From: Halosolutus halophilus
Lineage (GTDB): Archaea > Halobacteriota > Halobacteria > Halobacteriales > Natrialbaceae
Direction: 5' to 3'
DNA length: 64,000 nucleotides
Assembly: GCF_022869805.1 (NCBI RefSeq)
Contig: NZ_CP094974.1
Coordinates: 3,472,001 to 3,536,000, forward strand
This document shows, in pieces, positions 1 to 9,074 of this stretch. Numbering within the stretch: the first letter of the stretch is position 1; the number at the start of each line of letters is the position of its first letter. The position numbers and the translations under genes are program-made. The notes under the pieces are model-generated. The model was not told where the DNA came from. It did no database searches and was given only the letters and a program-made list of their open reading frames with translations.

Positions 1-466
1 CGACCGCGATTCCGAGTTCTGCGAGCGTGTCCACGGCGTAGTAGCCGAACCCGACGAGGTAGAAGGCCGTCGCGAACACCAGCCCGAACCACAGCGAGAG
101 GCCGACGACGGCTCCCGCAAGCGTGCCCAGACCGCGCGAAATGAAGTAGTAGCCGCCGCCACTCTTGGGCATCGCCGTCGCGAGTTCGGAGGTCGGCAAC
201 GCGACGAGCAGGGCGACGACGGCCCCGATCGAGAACGAGACTGCTGCGGCAGGACCGGCCCGACCGGCCGCGAGCCCGGGGAAGACGAAGATACCGGCCC
301 CGATCATCGTCCCGATTCCGATCGCGAGTCCGCCGGTGAGACCGAGCGTCCGCTCGAGTTCCGACTCGTCGGTGATCGTCGCGTCGTCCGTCTCGACGGT
401 CGGTTCGACGACGGGAGCCTCGCCTTCGACGTTCGTCCCCTCGCTCACCGACGACTCGCCGCTCAT
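1..466 (-). CDS. APC-family amino-acid permease, N-terminal part (cut by window edge)
   Basis: The first 155 residues of an integral membrane transporter are present; the rest lies left of base 1. An acidic tail of about 40 residues precedes a glycine-rich first membrane helix ([19 protein letters not shown]), which is the classic TM1 substrate-binding turn of APC amino-acid permeases. A second helix follows ([20 protein letters not shown]), then the conserved [15 protein letters not shown] region and a third helix. Amino-acid uptake through the cytoplasmic membrane is inferred from the family; the substrate cannot be told. The ATG at 466 is preceded by an AT-rich GTAAACATAAC stretch about 30 bp upstream, fitting a TATA box. 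Confidence 0.88.
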   Translation of the reverse strand, partial: MSGESSVSEGTNVEGEAPVVEPTVETDDATITDESELERTLGLTGGLAIGIGTMIGAGIFVFPGLAAGRAGPAAAVSFSIGAVVALLVALPTSELATAMPKSGGGYYFISRGLGTLAGAVVGLSLWFGLVFATAFYLVGFGYYAVDTLAELGIAV

Positions 467-657
467 AGTTACTCTCTCTCTCGCAACGCCAGTTATGTTT
501 ACCGAGTGTTCACACGGCCCGGATCGACGGGGCTTCGGGACTCCCACGGCACCGATCGTCCCGTGGAACCGATCGATCGGCCTCCGCACCGTCGGGAGCC
601 GATCGGATCCCGTGACCGCTATCGCGACATCGCCGTCGACGGGAGCGACCGTTCGGG

Positions 658-1803
658 CTAGTCACAGTCGATCGTCGCCGCAATCTCGACGACCGGTTCG
701 GCGACGTCCGGACTCGAGACCTCGTAACTCAGGCCGCCACAGTTCCAGAAGACGCTCTCGATGCGACCGTCGCGATAGTAGCCGTCGTGACCGTTGATAT
801 CGACGCGTTCGAGGACGTCCTCGTTGAACGATTGCTCGTCGCGGACACTCACGTACAGTTCCCGTTCGGTCCACTCCGGATCGAGATACCACAGCGTCGT
901 CGTCGTCACGTCCGGCATCTCGACCACCGTGACCCGATCGAGTTCGTACGGCTCCGGAAGGTCGGGCTCCGGGAGATCGTACGGGGCGACGGCTTCGGCG
1001 GCAGCGGGCGAGTCGTAGATTCCCTCGGGTTCGAGCCCGGTTTCGGTGACGGTCGCGTCGGCCGGCGGCTCGTACTGGAAGACCCCGTCGTCGAGGTCGC
1101 CGTCGATCGTCACCTCCTCGAAGGCGGCGGTCAGGCTGTGGAGTTCGGTGTTTCCGGCGGTGACCGCGTTCCGTTCCTTGACCGGGTACCGCTCCTCGTC
1201 GGTGACGTAGAGCCGCCGGGTCACCTCGGCGTCGTCGAGTTCCTCCTGTGGAACCTCTTCCAGCGGGATGACGTACCTCGTGTCCCCCACGAGGACGTCG
1301 ATCGAGCGCTTGACGTCCGCGTCGGCCGGTGGCGCGACCTCGATCGCGTGTGTCTTCCGCCCGGCGACGGTTTCGGTCCCGTCGTACGTGAGACAGCACT
1401 CCTCGAGGAAGTTCTCGAGAACGAGCCGTACCCGATCGGCGAACACCCGGTGTGGGTGGTGACGTTTGGTGACTTCGTTCGCGCCCGGCTCGTACTCCCA
1501 CGTGACCGGACGGGTCGTCACCGAGACAGCTCCCGGCGAAACCGTGGTGTTCGTCGCGTCGAGCACTTCGAGCCGCTTTTTCGCCGGTGGCCGCTCGTAG
1601 ACGCGTTCGGTCCGCTTCATCCCTCCATCGTCGGCGGTGGCGGTGACGGTCCGGCGACCAGCGATCGAGTCGACGCCGGTACGCGTCTCGATGGCGTCGC
1701 GAATCAGATCTTCGGGTTCGGGATCGACGCTGCGCTCGACGGTGGTCGAACAGCCGGCAAGCGCAACGGCCGCGCCGACTGCGAGCAACCGACGGCGGTT
1801 CAT
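658..1803 (-). CDS. Tat-exported lipoprotein, LolA/outer-membrane-lipoprotein-sorting-like
   Basis: A 381-residue secreted lipoprotein. The N-terminus has a twin-arginine-type basic start (MNRRRLL), a hydrophobic core and a lipobox LAGC with Cys18, so the mature protein should be anchored outside the membrane, as usual for haloarchaeal Tat lipoproteins. The body (about residues 35-240) resembles the beta-rich LolA/LppX-like fold seen in archaeal proteins annotated as lipoprotein-sorting proteins: a tyrosine/arginine-rich strand region, the paired cysteines EECC, and a GRKTHAIEV strand. The C-terminal 120 residues are a second domain of unknown role. A TATA-like CTTATAACC lies at about 1827-1833, 27 bp before the ATG, so the mRNA is probably leaderless. 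The ligand is unknown. Confidence 0.75.
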   Translation of the reverse strand: MNRRRLLAVGAAVALAGCSTTVERSVDPEPEDLIRDAIETRTGVDSIAGRRTVTATADDGGMKRTERVYERPPAKKRLEVLDATNTTVSPGAVSVTTRPVTWEYEPGANEVTKRHHPHRVFADRVRLVLENFLEECCLTYDGTETVAGRKTHAIEVAPPADADVKRSIDVLVGDTRYVIPLEEVPQEELDDAEVTRRLYVTDEERYPVKERNAVTAGNTELHSLTAAFEEVTIDGDLDDGVFQYEPPADATVTETGLEPEGIYDSPAAAEAVAPYDLPEPDLPEPYELDRVTVVEMPDVTTTTLWYLDPEWTERELYVSVRDEQSFNEDVLERVDINGHDGYYRDGRIESVFWNCGGLSYEVSSPDVAEPVVEIAATIDCD

Positions 1804-1904
1804 GGAGGGTGATATTCACGATCGGTTATAAGTTAGTTGTTTTCACGATCGGCCGTGATGCAGGCTGGTCGTTTCGGGACGGCTCGTTCGAGTCGGGCAG
1901 TCGC

Positions 1905-2234
1905 TCAAAACAGGAGCCCGCCGAGCGGCACGTCCTCGTCGGGTTCGACGAGGACCGGATACTCGTCTTCGTCGGGGACGCCGACGGTCAGCGCCTCGGA
2001 TTTGAACCCGGCGATCCGGACCGAGCCGAGGTTCGTCGCGCAGAGGACCTGCCGCCCCACGAGGTCCGCGGGGTCGTAGTGGTGATCCAGTTGGGCGGCG
2101 GACTGGATCTCCCCGAACTCGTCGCCCAGATCGATCCAGAGCTTGGTCATCTTCGGCTTGTTCGCCTCAGGGAACGACTCGGCCTCGAGCACTTCTCCCA
2201 CGCGGATCTCGACGTCGAACGGATTCTCGACCAT
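1905..2234 (-). CDS. CsaA-like tRNA-binding domain protein
   Basis: A small 109-residue protein made of a single OB-fold tRNA-binding domain, the same module found in CsaA and at the C-terminus of methionyl-tRNA synthetase. It has the family pattern: IRVGEVLEAESFPEANKPKMTKLWIDLG near the start, then LVGRQVLCATNLG and IAGFKSEALTVG, ending in a conserved VPLGGLLF-type C-terminus. Full length for the CsaA group. It probably binds tRNA or acts as a small export chaperone, as proposed for CsaA; the archaeal role is not settled. It sits 50 bp downstream of the luciferase-like gene on the same strand, with its own TATA-like TCTTTTCCC about 29 bp before the ATG. Confidence 0.85.
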   Translation of the reverse strand: MVENPFDVEIRVGEVLEAESFPEANKPKMTKLWIDLGDEFGEIQSAAQLDHHYDPADLVGRQVLCATNLGSVRIAGFKSEALTVGVPDEDEYPVLVEPDEDVPLGGLLF

Positions 2235-2284
2235 GTTCCCCGATATCGATTGGGACGGGAAAAGATCGTTCGGGTGACGGCGAG

Positions 2285-3256
2285 TTAGTCGAGCAGACCG
2301 TCGACCAGCAGCGATAGGCTCTGGTCGCCGTCAGCCGTCGTGTCGGGAATCGCGAGCATGAACGTCTCGATCCCGACGTCGACGTACTCGTCGAGTCGCT
2401 CCCGGATCTCCGCCGGCGTCCCCGTCGGCGCCGACTCGACGTAGCCCGAGAGGAAGAACTCGCGGGGGTCGCTCGGTTCGTCGGGCAGGTACTCTGCTCT
2501 GAACCGCTCCCGTTTCTCCTCGGCCGCGTCGGTCGTCTCGCCGACGAAGGCGAACAGTTCGGCGGACTTGTCGATCTCTTCGAACCGCCGCGCGTCGCAG
2601 TAGTCGCCCAGCACGTCGAGTTTCTCCGCGAACCCCTCGGGCTCGAGGGTGCCGTAGTTCCAGCCGTCGGCCAGTTCGGCGGTGTACCGGAGGGTGAACT
2701 CCTCTCCCCCGCCACCCACCCAGATCGGCGGGTGCGGGTCCTGCACCGGCCGGGGCTCGCAGAACGCGTCCGCGAGGTCGACGTCGAGATACTCGCCCTC
2801 GTGACTGTACGTCTCGTTCGTCCACAGCCCTCGCAGTATCACGATCGTTTCGGCGAGTCGTCGTATCCGCTCCGCCGGAGGGTCCCGAAACTCGTAGCCG
2901 AAGCGCTCGTACTCGTCGGCGTACCATCCCGCCCCGAGACCGAGGTCGAGACGCCCGTCGCTGACGTGATCGACCGTCGTCGCCATCTTGGCCAGCAGCG
3001 CGGGATGTCGGTACGATTGGCTCGTGACCAGCGTGCCGACGCGGACTCGATCGGTCGCTTCGGCGATCGCAGCCAGGGTCGTCCAGCACTCGTGAGCGCC
3101 GCGACGAGGGTCGCCGATCCACGACTGGAAGTGATCCTCGAGCCACACCGCGTCGTAGCCCCGGGTCTCGGCTTCGATCGCGACGTCGCGAACCGTTCCA
3201 ACGTCGGCGCCGTACTGGGGGAGGATGACGCCGACGTCGGCACCGAGCCCGCTCAT
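2285..3256 (-). CDS. LLM-class (luciferase-like) F420/flavin-dependent oxidoreductase
   Basis: 323 residues with the TIM-barrel architecture of the luciferase-like monooxygenase / F420-dependent reductase superfamily. Family landmarks are AVWLEDHFQSW near residue 40, VRVGTLVTSQSYRHPALLAKM around 75-95, and LDLGLGAGWYADEYERFGYEF around 105-125. Haloarchaea make coenzyme F420 and have many such paralogues; the substrate cannot be read from the sequence. Its ATG overlaps the thiD stop codon by 4 bp (ATGA), so the two genes are translationally coupled in one operon. A role in coenzyme or thiamine-precursor chemistry is possible but only by association. Confidence 0.85.
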   Translation of the reverse strand: MSGLGADVGVILPQYGADVGTVRDVAIEAETRGYDAVWLEDHFQSWIGDPRRGAHECWTTLAAIAEATDRVRVGTLVTSQSYRHPALLAKMATTVDHVSDGRLDLGLGAGWYADEYERFGYEFRDPPAERIRRLAETIVILRGLWTNETYSHEGEYLDVDLADAFCEPRPVQDPHPPIWVGGGGEEFTLRYTAELADGWNYGTLEPEGFAEKLDVLGDYCDARRFEEIDKSAELFAFVGETTDAAEEKRERFRAEYLPDEPSDPREFFLSGYVESAPTGTPAEIRERLDEYVDVGIETFMLAIPDTTADGDQSLSLLVDGLLD

Positions 3257-4065
3257 TCGCCCGCGTCCTCTGTTACGGAGTGGTTGACCGCGCCGGGACC
3301 CCGGCCGACGTCGTAGTGGTGCTCGATCGCGCGGGCGAGGAAGTCAGTCGCGCCCTCGACGGCGGTGTCGAGTTCCTCGCCACGGGCCAGTCGGGCCGCG
3401 ACGGCGGCCGCGAGCGTACACCCAGAGCCGTGCGTCGCATCGGTGTCGACGCGATCGTGTTCGAACGTCGTCGCGTCGTCGGCCGTCACGAGCACGTCCC
3501 GTACCGTCTCGCCGGGGACGTGGCCGCCCTTGACCAGCGCGGCGTCGGCACCCATCTCGAGGAGTGCGTCGCCCGCTTCGCGCGCGCTCGATCGATCCTC
3601 GACCGCGATGCCGGTCAGAACGTCTGCCTCGTCCGTGTTCGGCGTGACGACCGTCGCCTCGGCGATCAGGTCCTCGTAGGCCCGTTCGGCCTCGGGTTCG
3701 AGCAGCCGATCGCCGGACGTCGCGACCATGACGGGGTCGACGATCAGCGGGAACTCGAACCGGGTTGCGTAGTCGGCCACCGTCTCGACGATCTCGGTCG
3801 TCGCGAGCATCCCGGTCTTGGCCGCGCCGACCGCGAAGTCGTCCGTGACCGCGTCGATCTGGGCCGCGACCTCCGCGACCGGCAGCACGAACGAGGATTC
3901 GACGCCGCGGGTGTGCTGGGCGGTGACGGCGGTGATCGCCGACGTGCCGTAGACTCCGTGGGTCGCCATCGTCGCGAGGTCCGCCTGGATCCCGGCCCCG
4001 CCGCCGGAGTCGCTGCCCGCGATCGTCAGCGCTACGGGACGCGTTTCGGGTACTGGCGTCTTCAT
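3253..4065 (-). CDS. thiD: Hydroxymethylpyrimidine/phosphomethylpyrimidine kinase
   Basis: A 270-residue ribokinase-fold kinase that phosphorylates HMP and HMP-P in thiamine biosynthesis. Diagnostic motifs are [21 protein letters not shown] at the N-terminus, [14 protein letters not shown], the central [27 protein letters not shown], and the C-terminal anion hole/catalytic loop [14 protein letters not shown]. The reading frame is open a further 36 codons upstream, but the ATG at 4065 begins right before the conserved fold and lies about 25 bp from a TATA-like TTTGTATAACC (about 4082-4092), so a leaderless start there is preferred. Many archaeal ThiD proteins carry a fused ThiN domain; this one ends at the kinase domain. 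It heads a two-gene operon with the luciferase-like gene. Confidence 0.93.
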   Translation of the reverse strand: MKTPVPETRPVALTIAGSDSGGGAGIQADLATMATHGVYGTSAITAVTAQHTRGVESSFVLPVAEVAAQIDAVTDDFAVGAAKTGMLATTEIVETVADYATRFEFPLIVDPVMVATSGDRLLEPEAERAYEDLIAEATVVTPNTDEADVLTGIAVEDRSSAREAGDALLEMGADAALVKGGHVPGETVRDVLVTADDATTFEHDRVDTDATHGSGCTLAAAVAARLARGEELDTAVEGATDFLARAIEHHYDVGRGPGAVNHSVTEDAGE

Positions 4066-4198
4066 GGACGAGAATATTCGGCGGTTATACAAAGCAGTGA
4101 TGGTCCGATCAATGACCGAAGCCACGATTCCGGATCGAACTCGCGAACACGTCGATCGGCACAGTAGTTTCAAGTCGCCGTAGCGCGATCGTCGCCCC

Positions 4199-5086
4199 GT
4201 GACCGATCTCGATCCCGACGTCGAACTCGTTCCCGGGACCGACGACGTCTACCGCGTCGACGGTCGGATGTTCCACCAGGCCGGCCAGCTCGCCGTCTAC
4301 CTTCTGGACACACCGCAGCCGGCGCTGATCGATACCGGGACGGCGAACACCACGCCGGACGCCGTCCTCGCCGCGCTGGACGAACTCGACATCGATCGCG
4401 CGGACCTCGCGCACCTGATCCCGACGCACGTCCACCTCGACCACGCGGGCGGCACGGGCGAACTGGCGGCCGCGTGCCCGAACGCCACCGTCCACTGTCA
4501 CGAGCGCGGGATCGACTACCTCACCGACCCGGACCTGCTCGAGAAGCTGAAACGGGGCGTCGAGAAGGCCATCGGCATGCCGGAACCGTACGGCGACCCC
4601 GACCTCGTCCCCGCCGATCGGGCCCGGGCGCTCGGCGACGGCGATTCGATCGACCTCGGCGATCGATCGCTCTCGGTCCACGACGCGCCGGGTCACGCAC
4701 CACACCAGGCCGCGTTCTTCGACGAGACGACGGGGGTGCTGTTCACCGCCGATGCCGCGGGGATGCTGTTCGACGGCGACGTCTATCCGACGACCCAGCC
4801 GCCGAGTTTCGACCTCGAAGACGCCGTCGCAACCGTCGAGCGGTTGCAGACCCTCGAACCGGCCGTGAACTGCTACCCACACTTCGGGGTCGCATCCGAC
4901 GCGATGGCTCGGCTCGAGACCTACGAGCGCACGCTCCCGGGGTGGGTCGAAGCGGTCGAAGACGCCGCCCAGCGGCTCGACACGGACGATCCGATCGCGA
5001 TCGCCAACGAACTCCGATCGGAGTGGGGCAGCGTGGGACTCGAGGGCGACGTCGCCGGCGTGCTGAAGTACCTGGAAGAGTCGTAA
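4199..5086 (+). CDS. MBL-fold metallo-hydrolase (glyoxalase II-like)
   Basis: 295 residues of metallo-beta-lactamase fold. The metal-binding HxHxDH motif is HVHLDH at residues 77-82; later ligands are the aspartate in LFTADAAG and the histidine in YPHFG, with an additional DAPGHAPHQ strand. It resembles glyoxalase II/quinoprotein-type MBL hydrolases, but the substrate cannot be assigned. The start is a GTG with a weak TTTCAAG box about 28 bp upstream, so leaderless translation is likely. It is divergent from thiD and convergent with the HypE-like gene (26 bp gap). Confidence 0.85.
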   Translation: MTDLDPDVELVPGTDDVYRVDGRMFHQAGQLAVYLLDTPQPALIDTGTANTTPDAVLAALDELDIDRADLAHLIPTHVHLDHAGGTGELAAACPNATVHCHERGIDYLTDPDLLEKLKRGVEKAIGMPEPYGDPDLVPADRARALGDGDSIDLGDRSLSVHDAPGHAPHQAAFFDETTGVLFTADAAGMLFDGDVYPTTQPPSFDLEDAVATVERLQTLEPAVNCYPHFGVASDAMARLETYERTLPGWVEAVEDAAQRLDTDDPIAIANELRSEWGSVGLEGDVAGVLKYLEES

Positions 5087-5112
5087 CGTCGGCGTACCCG
5101 GAGCGAAGACCG

Positions 5113-6198
5113 TTACTCGCCCGCGAGTTCGGCGTAGGCCGCCCACGACGGGTCGACGCCCGGGTGTTCGAGCCGATCGCCGTCGACGAGCACCTCCCCG
5201 CCGGCGTCCGCGTCTCCGCGGTCGTCCGGTACGTCTTTCCCCCCGTCCGGGATCGACTCGACGCGTCCGATCTCGGCTGCGACCGTTCCCCGATCCTCGA
5301 GGGCGGCGAGCACGTCGTCCACGCCGTCGGGGTCGACCGCGATCACGAGCGAGCCGCAGCTGGTCGCCGCCCAGGGGTCCATCTCGAGGGCGTCACACAC
5401 CTCGCGAACGCCGGGTCGCATCGGGACCGGATCGCGATCGATCGCGAACCGTACGCCGGCACCGTCGGCCATCTCGTTGAGCGCGCCGGCGAGTCCGCCC
5501 TCGGTGACGTCGTGCACGGCCGTCACGGGACCCGCGGCCGCGGCGGCGAGGGCGTCGCGGACGGCGTACACCTCGTCGAGTCGATCCTGGGCGGCCGCGA
5601 TCACGTCGTCCGGGAGGTCGAGTTGCTCCGGGAAGAGCGTGCTCAGGAGGCCGACGGCCTCGACGGCGGGGCCGGTCGTCAGGACGAGTCGATCGCCCTC
5701 GCGGGCCCCGTCCGGCCGGACGACGGCGTCGTGGTCGCCGACGCCCATCGCGGTCGCCGCGCCGACCCACGGGTAGGACGAATCCGAGTAGCGGGCCGTG
5801 TGGCCCGTGACGATCGCCACGCCGAGGGCCGCACATTCCGCGTGGATCGCCTCCCAGACCGTCGCGAACTCGTCGTCGGTCATCGCCTCGGGGAGGGTAA
5901 AACAGATCGAGAGGTGCGAGGGGGAGACGCCGCTGACGGCCACGTCGGCGAGGATCAGATCCAGCGCGAACCGGGCCGCCCGCTCGAACCCGATCGATGG
6001 CAGGATCGACACCGGGTCGGTCGCGGTCACCAGCGCCTGCCCGCCGATATCGAGGACGCCGAAGTCGACGCCGTGGCTGGGACCGAGGCGGACGTCGCTG
6101 CGATCCGCGCCGAGGTTCGGCGCGACGTGACGGTCGAAGAAGGTCCGATCGATCTTGCCGAGGTCGCTCACACGCGAAGGGTTTCGTCGATCGATCAT
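5113..6198 (-). CDS. AIR synthase-related (HypE/PurM-fold) protein
   Basis: 361 residues of the PurM/HypE/ThiL superfamily, which bind ATP at a dimer interface and activate carboxyl or amide groups. Visible landmarks are the N-terminal glycine/aspartate region (DVRLGPSHGVDFGVLDIGG), the aspartate-rich strand TATDPVS, ILADVAVSG, IVTGHTARY, and the C-terminal VHDVTEGGLAGALNEMA signature. No other hydrogenase-maturation gene is nearby, so a HypE role is unlikely; haloarchaea carry several of these as AIR synthase-like proteins of unknown substrate. An alternative GTG start lies at 6171 (VSDLGK), directly before the conserved region. It is divergent from the aldolase gene. Confidence 0.85.
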   Translation of the reverse strand: MIDRRNPSRVSDLGKIDRTFFDRHVAPNLGADRSDVRLGPSHGVDFGVLDIGGQALVTATDPVSILPSIGFERAARFALDLILADVAVSGVSPSHLSICFTLPEAMTDDEFATVWEAIHAECAALGVAIVTGHTARYSDSSYPWVGAATAMGVGDHDAVVRPDGAREGDRLVLTTGPAVEAVGLLSTLFPEQLDLPDDVIAAAQDRLDEVYAVRDALAAAAAGPVTAVHDVTEGGLAGALNEMADGAGVRFAIDRDPVPMRPGVREVCDALEMDPWAATSCGSLVIAVDPDGVDDVLAALEDRGTVAAEIGRVESIPDGGKDVPDDRGDADAGGEVLVDGDRLEHPGVDPSWAAYAELAGE

Positions 6199-6275
6199 GA
6201 GTGTGCTGGTCCCGTCGCCAGCGTCGCCGGATCGATTCCCACTCGCCTTTACCCACCGCCGTCGTAGCCGCGGCC

Positions 6276-7145
6276 ATGCACGGAACCGGAGTGCCGATCG
6301 TCACGCCGTTCGACGAGTCGGGATCGATCGACGAGTCGACGCTGACCGACCTCGTCCGCTGGCTCGAAGGCGCCGGAATCGACTTCCTCGTCCCCTGTGG
6401 CTCGACCGGCGAAGCGCCGCTGTTGACGCCCGACGAACGCGTACGGCTCGTCGAGATCGTCTCCGAGGCGACGGATCTCCCCGTGGTCGCGGGAACGGGT
6501 CACGAGGGGTTCGACCCGACGCTCGAGACGACCGTACGCGCCGCGGAGGCGGGAGCCGACGCTGCGCTCGTCGTCACGCCGTCGTACTACGGGTCGGACG
6601 ACGAGGTACTCGCCGCGTACTACCGCGACCTCGCCGACGCGTCGCCGATCCCGATCTACCTCTACAGCGTCCCCAAGTTCACCGACCGCGCGCTCTCGCC
6701 GGATACGGCTGCGGCGCTCGCGACTCACGACGACATCGCGGGAATCAAGGATTCCAGCGGGAGCCTCGAATCGCTCCAGCGACTCGTCCGCCTGACCCGC
6801 GGCGAGGAGTTTTCGGTCCTGGTCGGGAGCGGCAGCGTCTACGCGGCCGGCCTCGCGATCGGTGCCGACGGCGGCGTGCTCGCCGTGGCGAACGTCGCAC
6901 CCGAACGGGCGAGCGCGATCTACCGCGCCCACCGGGACGATCGCGCCGCGGAGGCACGATCGCGCAACATGGACCTGGTCGAACTCAACCGGGCCGTGAC
7001 GGCCCGCTACGGCGTCCCCGGCGTGAAGGCCGCGCTCTCGCTCCGCGAACGGCCCGTCGGGACGCCCCGGCGACCGCTTCGCCCGCTCGACGACGCGGCC
7101 GTCGCCGACCTCGAATCGGTTCTCGCGGAGACGATCGAGGGGTAG
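6276..7145 (+). CDS. DapA-family class I aldolase (dihydrodipicolinate synthase / KDG aldolase type)
   Basis: 289-residue (beta/alpha)8 aldolase of the DHDPS/NAL family. CGSTGE at 41-46 is the substrate carboxylate/Thr-Tyr loop, Tyr130 sits in IYLYSVP, and the Schiff-base lysine is Lys158 in GIKDSSG. These fit pyruvate-dependent aldol chemistry: lysine biosynthesis (DapA), 2-keto-3-deoxygluconate aldolase or N-acetylneuraminate lyase. No dapB or sugar genes adjoin, so the exact substrate is open. The frame is open upstream of 6276 but that part is Arg-rich and not family-like; ATG 6276 begins the conserved MHGTGVPIVTPF. It is divergent from the AIR synthase-like gene. Confidence 0.9.
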   Translation: MHGTGVPIVTPFDESGSIDESTLTDLVRWLEGAGIDFLVPCGSTGEAPLLTPDERVRLVEIVSEATDLPVVAGTGHEGFDPTLETTVRAAEAGADAALVVTPSYYGSDDEVLAAYYRDLADASPIPIYLYSVPKFTDRALSPDTAAALATHDDIAGIKDSSGSLESLQRLVRLTRGEEFSVLVGSGSVYAAGLAIGADGGVLAVANVAPERASAIYRAHRDDRAAEARSRNMDLVELNRAVTARYGVPGVKAALSLRERPVGTPRRPLRPLDDAAVADLESVLAETIEG

Positions 7146-7206
7146 TCGATCGCCCGGCCGCGGAATCGATCACCCGACGTCCACCCGATCGTCCGTCACG
7201 ATTCGG

Positions 7207-7239
7207 TCGCCCCGTCACGTCCCGATCGCCCCGTCACGT
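7207..7239. repeat. Two direct 14-bp repeats upstream of the transporter
   Basis: TCGCCCCGTCACGT occurs at 7207-7220 and again at 7226-7239, a 19-bp period, about 90-120 bp before the transporter ATG. Closer to the gene, GAAAACGAT is repeated at about 7267 and 7288 (21-bp spacing). Paired repeats at about two helical turns can be operators, but no regulator is identified. Confidence 0.4.
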
Positions 7240-7325
7240 AACCGATTCCCCCGACGTATCCGGGAAACGAAAACGATACTGGTTTCTGAAAACGATGAAG
7301 TGGTCACCGGACATAGCGGTGGTAG

Positions 7326-8423
7326 ATGGCGTACTCGCCCCGTTTGGAGCCCGGTTCGGCGATCGAATTTTCGACGACCGAACTGACGGGAGCGCTAGGT
7401 GATTCGGTTACGGTCCTCCCGTTGCTGGTGGCGCTCGCCGCGACGACGACCGTCTCGCTCCCGCACGTCCTCGTGGGGTTCGGCGTCTTCCAGATCGTCT
7501 GGGGCCTTCACTACGGCCTGCCGCTGTCCGTCGAGCCGATGAAGGCGCTGGTCGGGCTGGCGATCGTCGGCTCGCTCTCCTATCCCGAACTGGCCGCCGC
7601 GGGACTGCTCGCCGGCGGGGTATTGCTCTCGATCGGCCGTCTCGGCCTCGTCGATCGGCTCCAGCGGGTCGTCGGCGAACCTGTCGTTCGCGGCGTCCAG
7701 TTCGCCGTCGCGTTGCTGTTGCTCCAGGCCGCGATCGGACTCTCGCTGGAGAACGTCCCGATCGCCGCGGCTGGGCTCGCGATCGTCGCCACGCTCGCGC
7801 TCGCGGGCTATCGCCAGTCGAGCGTCCTGGTCGTCCTCGGGCTCGGGGGCCTCGCCGCGGTCGCCACGACCGGCGTTCCGACGCCGACGGTCCCGCGGGC
7901 CACCCTCTTCCCGGCCGGAACGCCGACGCTCAACGCGGCTGCACTCGAGGGCACCGTCGCCCAGCTGGGGATGACGATCGGCAACGCGGCAATCGCGACG
8001 GCGCTGCTCTGCGGGGATCTCTACGACCGGGACGTCTCGGCCGACGCCCTCTCTCAGAGCATGGGCGTCACCTGCCTGGCGGCGATCCCGATCGGCGGCA
8101 TCCCGATGTGCCACGGCAGCGGCGGCCTCGCGGGCAAGTACGCCTTCGGCGCTCGTACTGGCGGTGCGAACGTCCTGCTGGGCGTAGGCTACCTCGCGCT
8201 CGCGCTGGTCGCCGCGGGGGCTCTCCTCGCGGCGTTCCCGCTCGCGCTGCTCGGCGTCCTGCTCGTGGTCGTCGCCCTCGAACTCGGCCGGGCCGCGTTC
8301 GACCCCGTCAGCGATGCGCAATCGATCGCCCTCGTCGCCGGTGTCGGCCTCGTCGGCGTCGTCGTCAACGTCGGGGTCGCGTTCGGGCTCGGCGCCGTGG
8401 CGTTCTGGCTGCTCGATCGATAG
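7326..8423 (+). CDS. MOT1-type putative molybdate/sulfate transporter
   Basis: 365 residues, almost entirely hydrophobic, with about ten membrane segments. The MOT1 signature is clear: an N-terminal ELTGALGDSVTVLPLLVAL helix and the second conserved motif around residue 257, GGIPMCHGSGGLAGKYAFG, which in plant and bacterial MOT1 proteins lines the molybdate path. The role is therefore high-affinity molybdate (or sulfate) uptake at the cytoplasmic membrane, for molybdopterin enzymes. It stands alone on its strand. Direct repeats upstream might be a metal-responsive operator, but nothing in the window confirms that. It contains a CTAG, otherwise very rare in this window. Confidence 0.88.
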   Translation: MAYSPRLEPGSAIEFSTTELTGALGDSVTVLPLLVALAATTTVSLPHVLVGFGVFQIVWGLHYGLPLSVEPMKALVGLAIVGSLSYPELAAAGLLAGGVLLSIGRLGLVDRLQRVVGEPVVRGVQFAVALLLLQAAIGLSLENVPIAAAGLAIVATLALAGYRQSSVLVVLGLGGLAAVATTGVPTPTVPRATLFPAGTPTLNAAALEGTVAQLGMTIGNAAIATALLCGDLYDRDVSADALSQSMGVTCLAAIPIGGIPMCHGSGGLAGKYAFGARTGGANVLLGVGYLALALVAAGALLAAFPLALLGVLLVVVALELGRAAFDPVSDAQSIALVAGVGLVGVVVNVGVAFGLGAVAFWLLDR

Positions 8424-8491
8424 CCGTCTCCGGCGACCACGGCGCTGCGAGACGGACGGTCTTTTTCACCCCGCGCGTCCAACCACCGCCG

Positions 8492-8599
8492 ATGACCGCG
8501 AGCTGGAGCGACCTGTTCGATCGGAGCCGCGAGTACGACGTCGACCTCGAGGCCGTCCGGGAGGCGTGCGACGAACTGGAGGATGGAATCGATGGCTGA
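8492..8599 (+). CDS. 35-residue mini-protein preceding the PIN-like gene
   Basis: A short ORF, MTASWSDLFDRSREYDVDLE and on to GIDG, strongly acidic and predicted helical. Support for coding: a TATA-like TCTTTTTCACC at about 8459-8469 lies 27 bp before its ATG, so this ATG would be the leaderless start of the transcript. It overlaps the next gene by 8 bp and contains that gene's Shine-Dalgarno (GGAGG, 8578-8582). No function is known. A small acidic antitoxin-like partner of the PIN-like protein, or simply a coupling leader peptide, are both possible. Confidence 0.6.
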   Translation: MTASWSDLFDRSREYDVDLEAVREACDELEDGIDG

Positions 8600-9065
8600 G
8601 GGGTCGAACGCGGCCCGCGTCGTGGCCGACGCGGACGTGCTGGCGGCCGACCTGCTCGTCGGCGGGGCGGCCCGCGAGGCACTCGATCACGTTCGCCGCC
8701 ACTCCTGGGTCGAACTCGTCGCGAGCGACTCGCTGCTCGATCGGACGGAACGCGTCGTCGCGCGGCTCGCCGACCCGGACCTCGCGGCCGCCCATCGGGA
8801 CCGTCTCGCAGCCGATCGGATCGCGGTCGATCACCCGGAGGAGGATCACCCGGCGCTGGCCTCGGCCTACCAGGGCAACGCGGCCCATCTGCTCTCCTAC
8901 GACGAACGCCTCCGGTCGGCGAAAGCCGGCCTCTCCCTCCAACCCCGGGTGTCCGTCAGCGTCCGGCCGCCGGACGCGTTCGCCCAGCTGTTCGATCCCG
9001 AAAGTCTCTACGAGGCCGTCGAGGGTGGCTCGTATCCGGGGCCCGATCGGGATCCGCGGGCATGA
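8592..9065 (+). CDS. PIN-like domain protein (haloarchaeal, uncharacterised)
   Basis: 157 residues. The start VVADADVLAADLL, with Asp13, Asp15 and Asp20 after a beta strand, is the typical opening of PIN-domain ribonucleases. It is followed by alternating helices, ASDSLLDRTE, and a late SYDERLRSA strand with another acidic residue; the C-terminus is RPPDAFAQLFDPE. This suggests a PIN or PIN-derived fold, so RNA cleavage is an inference. The ATG at 8592 is chosen over 8583 because a GGAGG lies 9 bp before it. It is translated from the same transcript as the 35-residue ORF (8-bp overlap) and converges on arsM with a 9-bp gap. Confidence 0.7.
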   Translation: MAEGSNAARVVADADVLAADLLVGGAAREALDHVRRHSWVELVASDSLLDRTERVVARLADPDLAAAHRDRLAADRIAVDHPEEDHPALASAYQGNAAHLLSYDERLRSAKAGLSLQPRVSVSVRPPDAFAQLFDPESLYEAVEGGSYPGPDRDPRA

Positions 9066-9074
9066 TCGGCACCG

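Noticed and set aside
3280-4167. Long plus-strand open frame (295 codons) over thiD
   Set aside because: Arg/Asp-biased shadow of thiD; the minus-strand frame has all kinase motifs.
4109-5146. Minus-strand open frame (345 codons) opposite the MBL gene
   Set aside because: High-GC antisense frame with no family features; the plus-strand MBL motifs are clear.
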